NCBI GenBank assembly: GCA_944362765.1
Contig: CALVTP010000012.1
Coordinates: 1 to 40,391, forward strand
Source: an uncultured Clostridia bacterium
Lineage (GTDB): Bacteria > Bacillota > Clostridia > Christensenellales > DTU072
Length of the DNA: 40,391 nucleotides
Direction of reading: 5' to 3'
The notes below the pieces were generated by a model that worked only from the letters and a program-made list of their open reading frames with translations, did not search any database and was not told the origin of the DNA. The position numbers were made by a program, and so were the translations under genes. Shown in pieces: positions 1 through 8,220 of the stretch. The stretch's first letter is position 1. Each line of letters starts with the position of its first letter.

Positions 1-25
1 ACAAACGTTGGCGAGGGAACCAAAC

Positions 26-168
26 CGAGAAGAAGGGTTGCAGAATAAAAAAATCACAACACCGCCAAATTATCCGATACCCCAAAACGAACAGCAGAAC
101 TATCAACATAAAAACTAATAAAACAGCCAAATTATCCGAACACCCAAAATGAATAGAAGGGTTGCAGA
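26..168. repeat. Degenerate 62-bp tandem repeat
   Basis: The 14-mer GCCAAATTATCCGA occurs at 64 and 126, 62 bp apart. AGAAGGGTTGCAGA occurs at 31 and 155, exactly two periods apart, and the intervening unit is diverged. This reads as two full units and part of a third. No convincing gene overlaps it, and the array may continue left of the window. Confidence 0.6.
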
Positions 169-271
169 TTTCGTTTTTTCAAATGTGAAGACGAGGGAGT
201 TTACCTACGTAAATGACCGAAGTCTGAATCATGCAGAAAAAGCGGAAGATGCGCCCTTATATTCATTTTGG

Positions 272-926
272 CTTTGTGTCGTGCTTTTATCTATCTCATT
301 CGTTATCGCTAGTCGCCAGGTTTGGCGGTTAGCGCGTTCATGCGCTAACCGCCAAACTTGCGCACCCCGCTCGCATAAATATGCGAGCGGGGACGCGGTC
401 GCTTAGTGTGCACCATAGCCGACGAGCCGAGCAACATGTGCTCGGCGCATTGGTTTTGGCTTTAAAAAGGGACCGCGACGTTCTACACGTCATCTCCTTT
501 CCGGCTGACGTCTTTGTATCGTAATTTTATCTGTCTCATTCGTTATCGCTAGTCGCCAGGTTTGGCGGTTAGCGCGTTCATGCGCTAACCGCCAAACTTG
601 CGCACCCCGCTCGCATAAATATGCGAGCGGGGACGCGGTCGCTTAGTGTGCACCATAGCCGACGAGCCGAGCAACATGTGCTCGGCGCATTGGTTTTGGC
701 TTTAAAAAGGGACCGCGACGTTCTACACGTCATCTCCTTTCCGGCTGACGTCTTTGTATCGTAATTTTATCTGTCTCATTCGTTATCGCTAGTCGCCAGG
801 TTTGACGGTTAGCGCGTTCATGCGCTAACCGCCAAACTTGCGCACCCCGCTCGCATAAATATGCGAGCGGGGACGCGATCGCTTAGTGCGCACCATAGCC
901 GACGAGCCGAGCATCATGTGCTCGGC
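272..926. repeat. 240-bp tandem repeat, about 2.7 copies
   Basis: Three direct copies with an exact 240-bp period begin near 272, 512 and 752. The first two are identical over almost the whole unit. The third differs at a few bases and breaks off at about 926, where it runs into the tRNA-Val 3' flank. Each unit carries a 16-bp perfect hairpin (320-335/342-357 in copy 1), a 12-bp hairpin (365-376/381-392) and a near-copy of the tRNA 3' end in opposite orientation (402-414). The only long frame here (149-406) is not credible, so the unit looks like non-coding amplified DNA. Confidence 0.92.
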
Positions 927-950
927 TCGTCGGCTATGGTGCGCACTAAG
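882..950. repeat. Perfect 32-bp-arm inverted repeat at the tRNA-Val 3' end
   Basis: Positions 882-913 and 919-950 are perfect reverse complements around a 5-base loop. The right arm contains the last 14 nt of the tRNA gene including the encoded CCA (937-950). The left arm is the version amplified in the 240-bp repeats. In the tRNA precursor the trailer could pair with the tRNA's own 3' acceptor strand. It lacks a T-tract, so it is not a classical terminator. Confidence 0.9.
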
Positions 951-1012
951 GGACTCGAACCCCTGACTTCCTCCATGTGACGGAGGCACTCTACCAGCTG
1001 AGTCAAGTGCGC
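937..1012 (-). tRNA. tRNA-Val (anticodon CAC)
   Basis: The minus strand folds into a cloverleaf. The acceptor GCGCACT (1006-1012) pairs with AGTGCGC (941-947), followed by discriminator A and an encoded CCA (937-939). The anticodon stem CCTCC/GGAGG encloses the loop GTCACAT, giving anticodon CAC, which reads GUG (Val). The T-arm contains GGTTCGAGT. A strong promoter lies upstream. Confidence 0.93.
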
Positions 1013-1053
1013 GTAATATTAAGTTCCTCCGCCTTTCCGCTCGGAACTTTTTT

Positions 1054-1082
1054 ATTATACAGTGAAGATGTAAAATTGTAAA
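1054..1082 (-). promoter_or_regulatory. Promoter of tRNA-Val
   Basis: Minus-strand -35 TTTACA (1077-1082), 17-bp spacer, perfect -10 TATAAT (1054-1059), about 42 bp upstream of the mature tRNA 5' end. The leader contains a short inverted repeat AAGTTCC/GGAACTT (1021-1049). Confidence 0.85.
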
Positions 1083-1202
1083 GGGTTTTTCGAAAAGAAT
1101 TCCGAAACGCCGATACCGACGAGCGAAAACTTGCTTCGTCGGTGTAAAAAGCGGAGCGCACGGAGAGGCTTTCGCCCGCCCGGACGCCCCTCTTGGTGGC
1201 TT

Positions 1203-2345
1203 TTAGGAATTCTTTCCGGTCGACGAAGACGCCAAAATGACCTTTTTAAGGCGCCCCTTTTCGTCCAGAAGGCAAATGTCGGCGCGCATACCGACGGCTA
1301 TCGTGCCGCGGTCTTGCAGCCCGAGGTGCTTTGCGGGTGCTTCGTTACCCATATAGCACGCCTCGGCAATCGGCACACCGTACCCCACCAGGATCTCCAC
1401 CATCTTCGAAATCGGAGTTATCGAGCCCGCCAGCGCGCTGAAATCGGCAAGCAGTGCCACTTTACCGTTATTGTAGATGTCGATGTCGGTGCCGAGCTTG
1501 TAGTTCCCGACGGGCATTCCCGCGGCGGAGAGCGAGTCGGACACCAGCATTATCCGCCGGTAACCCTTGTTTTTCAGGATGAGGGTGAAGATGGAACGCG
1601 GAATATGAATGTCGTCGGCAATGACTTCGGCATGCACGGAATCGGTTATAAGCGCCGTCTCGTTGAGCCCGGCGTACTTGGTGATGTCCCCCTTCCGCCT
1701 CGCAAGCCCCGAGGAAGCGCAATAGAGGTGGGTGGCTCCGTCCAAGCCCCTTTCAACGCACTTTAATATCTCCGGTTCGATGCTGTCGTCGTGCCCCGCG
1801 TGCGCTTTGATCCCCAGCGAAACAAGCTTTTCCACAAGCTTTTCGGCGTTCCCCGCATGCGGGCACAAAGTTACTATTCTGATAAGGTCGGCGTTCTTTT
1901 CGAAAAACTTGCCGTCCGCCGTTTCATACTCGGCTTTTATGTTCTCTTCGGGCTGGGCGCCCTTTTTCTTCACCGAGATAAACGGTCCTTCCATGTGCAG
2001 ACCGAGAAGATCGGCATAGTTGTGTTTCAGGTTCCTGATTTTTGATATTTGGATGTCCAAATCTTCGAGTTTCGTCGCGACAGCCGTCGCCACGAAAGAG
2101 GTCGTCCCGTGGTCAGAATGGAACTTCGCCACGGCATCGGCTGCCTCCTGGGTGGCTTCGAAATAGTCGTGTCCGTAGCCGCCGTGGGTATGCTCGTCGA
2201 TAAACCCCGCCGTTGCAAAGAGCGGTTTTTCGGGATATTCCGAAGAGGGCTCTATCGCCGTAATGACCCCGTTTTTAACGGTGATGTCCTCGGGGACGGA
2301 AGTCGTCTTGCCGTCGGAAATCACATAGACGCCGTTGATCTTCAT
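1203..2345 (-). CDS. nagA: N-acetylglucosamine-6-phosphate deacetylase
   Basis: This 380-aa protein deacetylates GlcNAc-6-P to glucosamine-6-P in the cytoplasm, the first step of amino-sugar catabolism and cell-wall recycling. The amidohydrolase metal motif is EHTHGG (H52, H54), with a metal-binding Glu in HMEGPF (E119) and later His residues in AHAGHDD and GATHLY. The catalytic Asp region reads VSDSLSAAG, and the C-terminal strand (GMRADICLLD) is typical. Length matches the family. The start has AAAGGAG a few bases upstream. It lies 28 bp downstream of the flavoprotein gene, so the two are probably cotranscribed. No nagB is visible in the window. Confidence 0.95.
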   Translation of the reverse strand: MKINGVYVISDGKTTSVPEDITVKNGVITAIEPSSEYPEKPLFATAGFIDEHTHGGYGHDYFEATQEAADAVAKFHSDHGTTSFVATAVATKLEDLDIQISKIRNLKHNYADLLGLHMEGPFISVKKKGAQPEENIKAEYETADGKFFEKNADLIRIVTLCPHAGNAEKLVEKLVSLGIKAHAGHDDSIEPEILKCVERGLDGATHLYCASSGLARRKGDITKYAGLNETALITDSVHAEVIADDIHIPRSIFTLILKNKGYRRIMLVSDSLSAAGMPVGNYKLGTDIDIYNNGKVALLADFSALAGSITPISKMVEILVGYGVPIAEACYMGNEAPAKHLGLQDRGTIAVGMRADICLLDEKGRLKKVILASSSTGKNS

Positions 2346-2373
2346 TGGTAAAATCTCCTTTCCCTTCCGGGGG

Positions 2374-3741
2374 TTACCTTCTCTCGCTTATAATGGCGTC
2401 GGCGACATACAGCCCGTTTGCTCCCGCCTGCGCCAGCCCTCTCGTAATGCCCGCGCCGTCGCCTATCGCATAGACGTTCGGGGTGATACGGAAGTTGTTG
2501 TCGATGAAATCGGGTTTGATGGAGTAGAACTTTGCCTCGACGCCGTACATGAGCGTGTCGTAGTTGGCGGTGCCGGGCGCTATCTTGTCCAGGGCGTAAA
2601 TGGTGTCGATAATATTGTCGAGCTGTCGCTTCGGAATGCACAAGCCGAGGTCGCCCGCGACGGCATCCAGGGTGGGGCGCACCCTCGACTGAAGCAACCT
2701 GTGCGCGTTGGTGCGCCTGCCGTTTACAAGGTCGCCGAACCGCTGCACGATGACTCCGCCGCCCGCTATCATGTTGGCAAGTTTACAGATATGCTTGGCG
2801 TACGCGATGGGTTCGTTGAAGGGCTGGGTGAAACGCGTCGTCGAAAGTATGGCGAAGTTGGAGTTTTCCGTCTTCAGCGCGGGGTCGGAGTTGGCGTGCC
2901 CGTTGACGGTCAGCATGCCGTCGTTGTTTTCGATGACGACTTCGCCGCCGGAGTTGAAGCAGAACGTCCTCGTGCAGTCGCCGTGATCTTTGGTGCGGTA
3001 GAGGATTTTCGGCTCGTAGATCTTTTTGGAAATATCTTCCCAGATGATGCGCGGAAGCTCCACCCGGACGCCTATGTCGACTTGGTTGTTGACGACATTC
3101 AGGTTGTTTTTCTTGCACCAGTCGCCGAACCACTCCGAACCCGATCTGCCGATCGCCAGAATCAGCTCTTTATATGATATTTTTTCCTCTTTTTCGGTGA
3201 GGATGTAGTTCTCCTCCAGGTTGACGTCGACGACGGCGTCTTCCGTCATCACGTCGACTGCGGTTTCGAGATATTCCATCAACGCCGACATCACCCGGAA
3301 GTTTCCGTCCGTTCCGAGATGCTTGACCTTGGCTTGCAAAAGGTATAAGTCGTGCTGCAGGCACTTCAGTTTGATTTCGTCCGACGGGAGATACTCCTTC
3401 TTCGTCGCTCCGAACTCGTCCAGAATGGCGGCGACGTCGCCGATGTATTTCAGCGTCGCCTTGTCGCCGATGTAATCCTGTAACCAGCCGCCGTATTCGG
3501 TGGTGATATTGAACTTGCCGTCCGAAAAAGCGCCCGCTCCGCCTATGCCTTCCATTATCGCGCATTGCTTGCAGCGGATGCACTCGTTGACCAAGTGGTT
3601 GGAAAGAGGACACTTGCGGTTTTTAAGCGCCCTGCCGCGGTCGATTATCAGGATCTTCTTCTTCGGAGCCCCTTTCGACAGCCTGTACGCCGCCATCAAG
3701 CCACCTATCCCGCCGCCTGTAATAACTACATCGTACTTCAT
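2374..3741 (-). CDS. FAD-dependent dehydrogenase, COG2509-like
   Basis: A 455-aa flavoprotein of unknown substrate. The N-terminal Rossmann fold carries GGGIGG (residues 8-13) for FAD binding. It is followed by a cysteine-containing region (CPLSNH, CIRCKQC) and GGAGAFSDGK, which are typical of the uncharacterised COG2509 dehydrogenases. The C-terminus has a second FAD motif (YAIGDGAG). The frame stays open upstream to 3924, but the start at 3741 is preferred: it has an AAAGGATG-type ribosome site, begins right at the Rossmann strand, and lies downstream of a good promoter. It precedes nagA with a 28-bp gap. Family assignment is from memory of motif order; function is not known. Confidence 0.85.
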   Translation of the reverse strand: MKYDVVITGGGIGGLMAAYRLSKGAPKKKILIIDRGRALKNRKCPLSNHLVNECIRCKQCAIMEGIGGAGAFSDGKFNITTEYGGWLQDYIGDKATLKYIGDVAAILDEFGATKKEYLPSDEIKLKCLQHDLYLLQAKVKHLGTDGNFRVMSALMEYLETAVDVMTEDAVVDVNLEENYILTEKEEKISYKELILAIGRSGSEWFGDWCKKNNLNVVNNQVDIGVRVELPRIIWEDISKKIYEPKILYRTKDHGDCTRTFCFNSGGEVVIENNDGMLTVNGHANSDPALKTENSNFAILSTTRFTQPFNEPIAYAKHICKLANMIAGGGVIVQRFGDLVNGRRTNAHRLLQSRVRPTLDAVAGDLGLCIPKRQLDNIIDTIYALDKIAPGTANYDTLMYGVEAKFYSIKPDFIDNNFRITPNVYAIGDGAGITRGLAQAGANGLYVADAIISERR

Positions 3742-3825
3742 TTTCTCATCCTTTCTTCGGGCTTCCCCGAAACTTTTTTTGCTTAGCCGCGCTTCGATTT
3801 CCCGTAAGCCGCAAGCCGCCACTTT

Positions 3826-3854
3826 ATTATAGCGCGCTTCACCGCTTTTAGCAA
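3826..3854 (-). promoter_or_regulatory. Promoter of the flavoprotein-nagA unit
   Basis: Minus-strand -35 TTGCTA (3849-3854), 17-bp spacer, perfect -10 TATAAT (3826-3831), about 85 bp upstream of the chosen start. Its position argues against the longer upstream start. Confidence 0.75.
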
Positions 3855-4268
3855 GCCAAATGCCTTCAAAGTTTTTCCGCTCCGCCGGCAAGTGGGCACC
3901 GGGACGCGTTTTTCCTCGCCGCATTTTTGATCCGCCTTTTGCAAAAATCCCCTTTTTTCTTCTAATCGGTTAGCATTATTATTTCATTTTGGTAATAATT
4001 GGAAATTTATCGTCGACTATATAGCTTCATTCTCGTAAATAAAAAGTAAGATTTTGGTGGTCATGCGGATTGCTCTTTGCTAAATCTATTAAATTTACGG
4101 TAATCGATCTATGCTATTGACGCCCACAAAAAGCGTTAATCGGCAACTTAAATCGGGCAAACAGTAACCTTTATTGAGGTTTTGTGTAAAAACATTGAAG
4201 TCTTTTCAAACGTGACAGGAACGTCCGGCGATATTTTTATGCTGTGACACCGAATTTCGAAAAAACAC
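3855..4268. other. AT-rich intergenic region between divergent genes
   Basis: About 400 bp between the minus-strand flavoprotein promoter and the plus-strand XRE promoter. I see no ORF with a ribosome site, no RNA gene and no clear operator. Confidence 0.6.
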
Positions 4269-4297
4269 TAGACAAAAATAGCTATATAATGTAGAAT
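4269..4297 (+). promoter_or_regulatory. Promoter of the XRE regulator
   Basis: -35 TAGACA (4269-4274), 17-bp spacer, -10 TAGAAT (4292-4297). An overlapping TATAAT (4285-4290) has no suitable -35 at normal spacing. Confidence 0.6.
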
Positions 4298-4358
4298 ACA
4301 ATTGTAGGTTAAAATCAATTACCTCGGCATACCGCCGGAGGAATAAAGGAGGTAGTTT

Positions 4359-4568
4359 ATGTCACTTATTAAGGAACGGCTTATCGAAGAACTGCGTTAT
4401 TCCCCCTACACTACGGTCGAGCTCGCCAAGAAGGTCGGCGTGTCCCCCGAAATGATAACACAGTACAGAACGACGGACAAACTTCCGAAGCTCGAGACGT
4501 TTGCGGAATTGTGCAAGGCGCTCGATTGCTCTGCCGATTATATCCTTGGGTTGACCGACCGGCCGTAA
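4359..4568 (+). CDS. Small XRE-family helix-turn-helix regulator
   Basis: A 69-aa protein that is essentially one HTH_3 DNA-binding domain. The turn region TTVELAKKVGVSPEMITQYR (about residues 18-37) is the helix-turn-helix, and the tail LDCSADYILGLTD is the usual C-terminal helix of Cro/CI-like repressors. There is no effector or protease domain. An AAAGGAGG site lies 6 bp before the ATG, and an intrinsic terminator follows. It is monocistronic and one of only two plus-strand genes in the window. Its targets are unknown; autoregulation is possible but no operator was recognised. Confidence 0.9.
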   Translation: MSLIKERLIEELRYSPYTTVELAKKVGVSPEMITQYRTTDKLPKLETFAELCKALDCSADYILGLTDRP

Positions 4569-4607
4569 AAAGCCTCCCGAAACCCGAGATTAACTTTACG
4601 GTACGTT

Positions 4608-4635
4608 AAAACTCACGCGGGACGTGGGTTTTTTC
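4608..4635 (+). terminator. Intrinsic terminator after the XRE gene
   Basis: The stem 4608-4617/4623-4632 (AAAACTCACG with CGTGGGTTTT) closes a 5-base loop and runs into a T-tract ending at 4634. Confidence 0.85.
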
Positions 4636-4714
4636 TTGCCTTCCGGGAGGTTTGTTTACCTCATTGCTCCCCTTCCCGTTTCCGGAACGAACTCGTTTTC
4701 TCTCTTTCGGATGT

Positions 4715-4778
4715 CTTCGGAGCGAAAGAAGCCCGCTTCGGAGCGAAAGAAGCCCGCTTCGGAGCGAAAAGAAGCCCG
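4715..4778. repeat. Triplicated 21-bp unit beside the fucO terminator
   Basis: CTTCGGAGCGAAAGAAGCCCG is repeated head to tail at 4715, 4736 and 4757 (the last copy has one extra A). Each copy contains the left arm of the terminator hairpin that follows, so the array looks like a locally duplicated terminator segment. Confidence 0.85.
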
Positions 4779-4790
4779 CCGAAGCGGGCT
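4766..4790 (-). terminator. Intrinsic terminator after fucO
   Basis: On the minus strand AGCCCGC-TTCG-GCGGGCT forms a 7-bp stem with a UUCG tetraloop (4773-4790), followed by TCTTTT. It lies about 195 bp beyond the fucO stop. Confidence 0.8.
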
Positions 4791-4986
4791 CTTGTATTGG
4801 TTTTGGCTTTTTTCGGAAAACGTACTCTGTCGGAACGGAGCCGCTCCCGAATTGCGGTTTCCGTTTGTCGCCGAGCTGCCGTTTCCTGCGCCTGCGCCGC
4901 AGCGCTTCCGCATGACGGCGTTGCCGCTTTTTCGTGCGTTCGCTCTCGGCGGGCGTTCCCGGGGCAGCAGCGCCGGTTTCAGACCG

Positions 4987-6135
4987 TTAAAGCAATTTTT
5001 TATAGAGGTTGACGATGTCCTCTTTGGTGGGATCTTTGGGATTTCCGGGTCTGCAGGCGTCCGCCATAGCCGACTCGGCAAGGAAATCGATGTCCTCTTC
5101 CTTGACGATACCTTTCAGCGTTTCGGGGATACCGACGTCGGCGGCAAGCCGTTTTACGGCGTCGACGGCGGCTTTCCTGTACTCTGCCGCACTCATCTTC
5201 TCCGTGCCTTCGACGCCCATGGCTTTGGCGATCGCGCGGTACCTTTCGCCGGTGGCGTCGGCGTTATATTCCATGACGGTGGGAAGCAGGATGGCGTTCG
5301 CCACGCCGTGAGGGGTGTTGTAAACGGCACCCAGCGCGTGCGCCATCGAGTGCACTATGCCGAGCCCGACATTGGAAAAGCCCATGCCCGCGACATATTG
5401 TCCGAGCGCCATGCCTTCTCTGCCTTCGGGGGTGCCCTGAACGGCGCCGCGGAGACTTCTAGAGATGATTTCGATGGCCTTCAGATGGAACATGTCCGTC
5501 ATTTCCCATGCTCCCTTGGTGATGTAGCCTTCGATGGCGTGAGTGAGGGCGTCCATACCGGTGGAAGCGGTCAAGCCCTTCGGCATCGTCGACATCAATT
5601 CGGCGTCGATGACGGCAACGACGGGAATGTCGTGGGGGTCGACGCAGACGAATTTACGCTTTTTCTCGCGGTCGGTGACGACGTAGTTGATGGTGACCTC
5701 GGCGGCTGTACCGGCAGTGGTCGGAACGGCTATCAGCGGCACGGAAGGATTGCGGGTATCGGCGGTACCCTCGAGGCTTCTGACGTCGGCAAACTCGGGG
5801 TTGGCTGCGATGATGCCGATGGCTTTTGCGGTGTCGATGGAAGAACCGCCCCCTACGGCTATAAGACAGTCGGCACCGGAGGCGTTGAACGCCGCTACGC
5901 CCGCCTGCACGTTTTCGATGGTGGGGTTCGGAACGATATCGGTGTATACTTCGTACGGGAAAGCAACTTCGTCCAAAACGGCGGTGACCTTTCCGGTGAC
6001 GCCGACATCGAAGGTCGCTTTGTCGGAGCAGAAGAAGGCTTTCTTGTAACCGCGTTTTACCAAAAGCTCTTTCAGAACGGCTCTCGAGCCCGCTCCGTGA
6101 TAGGATTGTTCGTTCAAAACTATTCTGTTGATCAT
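4987..6135 (-). CDS. fucO: Lactaldehyde reductase (1,2-propanediol dehydrogenase), FucO-type
   Basis: This 382-aa iron-dependent group III alcohol dehydrogenase reduces lactaldehyde to 1,2-propanediol with NADH during anaerobic fucose or rhamnose breakdown. Similarity to E. coli FucO is extensive by eye: GGGSSIDTAKAIG (coenzyme site), NPEFADVRSLEG, KFVCVDPHDIP and MGFSNVGLG. The metal ligands fall at D195, H199, H262 and H276, each one residue below the E. coli numbering. The frame opens at 6264, but the start at 6135 has GGAGG just upstream and gives the family length. It is monocistronic, with its own promoter and terminator. No fucose or rhamnose catabolic gene is adjacent, so physiological substrate is inferred. 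Confidence 0.93.
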   Translation of the reverse strand: MINRIVLNEQSYHGAGSRAVLKELLVKRGYKKAFFCSDKATFDVGVTGKVTAVLDEVAFPYEVYTDIVPNPTIENVQAGVAAFNASGADCLIAVGGGSSIDTAKAIGIIAANPEFADVRSLEGTADTRNPSVPLIAVPTTAGTAAEVTINYVVTDREKKRKFVCVDPHDIPVVAVIDAELMSTMPKGLTASTGMDALTHAIEGYITKGAWEMTDMFHLKAIEIISRSLRGAVQGTPEGREGMALGQYVAGMGFSNVGLGIVHSMAHALGAVYNTPHGVANAILLPTVMEYNADATGERYRAIAKAMGVEGTEKMSAAEYRKAAVDAVKRLAADVGIPETLKGIVKEEDIDFLAESAMADACRPGNPKDPTKEDIVNLYKKLL

Positions 6136-6196
6136 ATTGTTTGCCTCCGCTTTGTTTTCTGATTCGGTCGGCGCGTCCGAGCGCCGGCTCTTTATT

Positions 6197-6225
6197 ATTG
6201 TAGCTTTGCCCGGCGGGACGGTCAA
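6197..6225 (-). promoter_or_regulatory. Promoter of fucO
   Basis: Minus-strand -35 TTGACC (6220-6225), 17-bp spacer, -10 TACAAT (6197-6202). It sits between the CYTH stop (6239) and fucO, so fucO is its own transcription unit. Confidence 0.85.
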
Positions 6226-6238
6226 GCGCGCCGCTCTT

Positions 6239-6715
6239 TTATAAAAGCGGATAGCGCGCCGCAAGCGAAGCGTTGGTGTATTCTTCCTCTTCGCTGACGT
6301 CCCTGATTACCTTTACCCAACCGGGAAGGGAGTACTTCCCCTCTTCGTTTTCGAGTTCTATTTCCAGAATGCAGCGGTCTGTCCAAAAAGGATAGACGTC
6401 GATTTCCAAAAGCCTGCCCTCGTACGGAATAAAATAGCGCCGCTTGGAAATGCCGCTTACGGCTTTCCCCTTCAGCTTTTCGAATTCGGCGGCGGAGATC
6501 TCCTCCTCCCGCTCCTTTCGGGTGAAGCCCGATATCAGCCGCTTTGCCGTCAGGGTGTACTTCGCGCCTTTTTCGGTCAGACTCTTGCGGATCCTTATTG
6601 TGTCAAACCCCTCTTCCGGCGGAAGATAATATTGCGTTATGTCGGCGTATTCCGCCCCGCGCGGAAGTCCGCCCGATTCTATCAGAAACTTTTTTTCGCA
6701 CTCCGTACCCGTCAT
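6239..6715 (-). CDS. CYTH-domain protein
   Basis: A 158-aa single-domain CYTH protein (adenylate cyclase CyaB / thiamine-triphosphatase fold), which binds phosphorylated substrates and metal in a beta-tunnel. The ExExK signature is at E5, E7 and K9. Further charged strands (TIRIRKS, KYTLTAKR, LLEIDVYPFW, LEIELE) fit the tunnel. Members are often inorganic triphosphatases; the actual substrate cannot be read from sequence. It starts 11 bp after the sensor-kinase stop, with AGGAG directly abutting the ATG. That spacing is unusually short, suggesting translational coupling to the kinase. It is the last gene of the htrA-kinase cluster. Confidence 0.85.
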   Translation of the reverse strand: MTGTECEKKFLIESGGLPRGAEYADITQYYLPPEEGFDTIRIRKSLTEKGAKYTLTAKRLISGFTRKEREEEISAAEFEKLKGKAVSGISKRRYFIPYEGRLLEIDVYPFWTDRCILEIELENEEGKYSLPGWVKVIRDVSEEEEYTNASLAARYPLL

Positions 6716-6726
6716 CTCCTGCCCCG

Positions 6727-8220
6727 TTAAGGCTTCCGCCTGTACTTCGGAAGCTCGATGTAAAAGGTCGAGCCTTTCCCCTTTTCGCTGATGACGCCGT
6801 AAACCCCGCCGGGGTGACGCTCCATCACCGATTTGACGATTGAGAGTCCCAAACCCGTTCCTACGGTAGCCCGTCTGTGCGATTTGTTGGATTTAAAATA
6901 CCTGTCCCAGATGTGCGGGAGAATACCGACGTCGACGCCTTCGCCGTGGTCGGTAACTTCTATTCGGACATTCCCCGCCCGGGTGTATTGTTTGATTATG
7001 ACCAGTTTGTCGTCGCCCGCGTAGTTGACGGCGTTGTTGATAAGGTTATAGACGACCTGCACTATACGTTGTTCGTCGGCGTATACAAGGGCGCGTTCTT
7101 CGTGTTCGAACTCCAATTTATATCCGAGGTGCTCGATAAGTTTGCCGTGCCGACCGATAAGCGCGGAAAGCGTCTTTACGATGTCGAAGATATCGAGGCG
7201 CATCTTGTCGCCCCCCTCCTCGGTACGGCTGAGGTCAAGCATATCCGTGACCAGCCCCGTCAGGCGGGTGGCTTCGTCGACGATGACGTTGAAGTTTTCC
7301 TCTTTGGCTTCGGAAGGGATGTCGCGCATCAGTTCGGCGTACCCTTTTATCAGCGTCAGCGGCGTTCTGAGGTCGTGAGAGACATTTGCAAGGAGCTCTC
7401 TTCTGAAGTGTTCGGTTTCGCCCACTTCCTTGGCGGCGACGGCGAGACTTTCCTTCAATTCGTTGACCTCTTTATATCCGTGTGCCGAAAAGTCGGGGGA
7501 GTTTTCGCCGCGGGCGATGTCGACAGCCGTCCCGGCAAGCTTCTGAATGGGTTCGGCAATGGCTTTCCCGAGCATGAACGAGCCGACTATCCCCAACGCC
7601 AAAAATCCCACCGTCAACGTTAAAACGACGATAAGGAAGGTGTATTTGACGGTAACGGGCGCAGTCAGAACGGTCTCGACGCCTATAAGCACTTCGCCGT
7701 AATCGGCGCTTCGGACGGTTCTGAACACCATATGGGTGACGCTCTCGGAAGCGAGTTCCGGAACGTCGCCCGAAAAATCGAGGTCGGGTAACTCCGTCCC
7801 TTCCTCGCTCACCACCGATCTTTCGTCGAAGCTGCCGCCGTTTTCGCGGGTGGTTGCAAGATATGCTTTCATCTCGCCTTCGGAAGCGGCGTGGAGCATG
7901 CAATTGCGTCCGCCGTGGACTTCGACGGAACATATTCCGTTTCCTTCGCTGTCGACAATCCTTATACAGAGGTTTTCGGAAGAGGAAAGCTCCTTTGCGA
8001 GCGTTTCCATAACGTCGGAATCGACGTTTTCCGCCAGCGCGTCGGCGGCGTTTTTGGCGTAATCAAGACGGAGAGCGCCGTAGAGCGGCTTTGCCGCAAG
8101 CGCATAAATAAGCCACAAGGCGGCTACTATGACCGCCATTGCTATCGTAAAAACAACTACGAGTTTGATTTTTAGCGGAAGCTCCCCCCACTTAGCCCTC
8201 CGCCGCTTGCTTTCAGCCAT
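6727..8220 (-). CDS. Membrane sensor histidine kinase
   Basis: A 497-aa class I histidine kinase. One membrane helix (about 20-42) and a second (about 192-217) flank an extracytoplasmic sensor domain of about 150 residues. HAMP follows, then HisKA with phospho-acceptor H282 in ANVSHDLRTPLT, and an ATPase domain with an N-box (NLINNAVNYAG), DHGEG and GTGLGLSIVK. Its ATG overlaps the response-regulator stop by 8 bp, so the two form a translationally coupled two-component system. The linked upstream htrA suggests a cell-envelope stress signal, but the ligand is unknown. Confidence 0.95.
   Translation of the reverse strand: MAESKRRRAKWGELPLKIKLVVVFTIAMAVIVAALWLIYALAAKPLYGALRLDYAKNAADALAENVDSDVMETLAKELSSSENLCIRIVDSEGNGICSVEVHGGRNCMLHAASEGEMKAYLATTRENGGSFDERSVVSEEGTELPDLDFSGDVPELASESVTHMVFRTVRSADYGEVLIGVETVLTAPVTVKYTFLIVVLTLTVGFLALGIVGSFMLGKAIAEPIQKLAGTAVDIARGENSPDFSAHGYKEVNELKESLAVAAKEVGETEHFRRELLANVSHDLRTPLTLIKGYAELMRDIPSEAKEENFNVIVDEATRLTGLVTDMLDLSRTEEGGDKMRLDIFDIVKTLSALIGRHGKLIEHLGYKLEFEHEERALVYADEQRIVQVVYNLINNAVNYAGDDKLVIIKQYTRAGNVRIEVTDHGEGVDVGILPHIWDRYFKSNKSHRRATVGTGLGLSIVKSVMERHPGGVYGVISEKGKGSTFYIELPKYRRKP

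Noticed and set aside
149..406. 85-codon plus-strand frame
   Set aside because: It runs into the 240-bp repeat and its hairpins, has no ribosome site, and its end is repeat-encoded.
1108..1140. nagA terminator
   Set aside because: A stem of about 8-10 bp with one bulge exists but no T-tract follows on the minus strand.
2346..3924. Longer N-terminus of the flavoprotein (start at 3924)
   Set aside because: The extra 61 residues precede the Rossmann fold, cross the promoter and lack a ribosome site.
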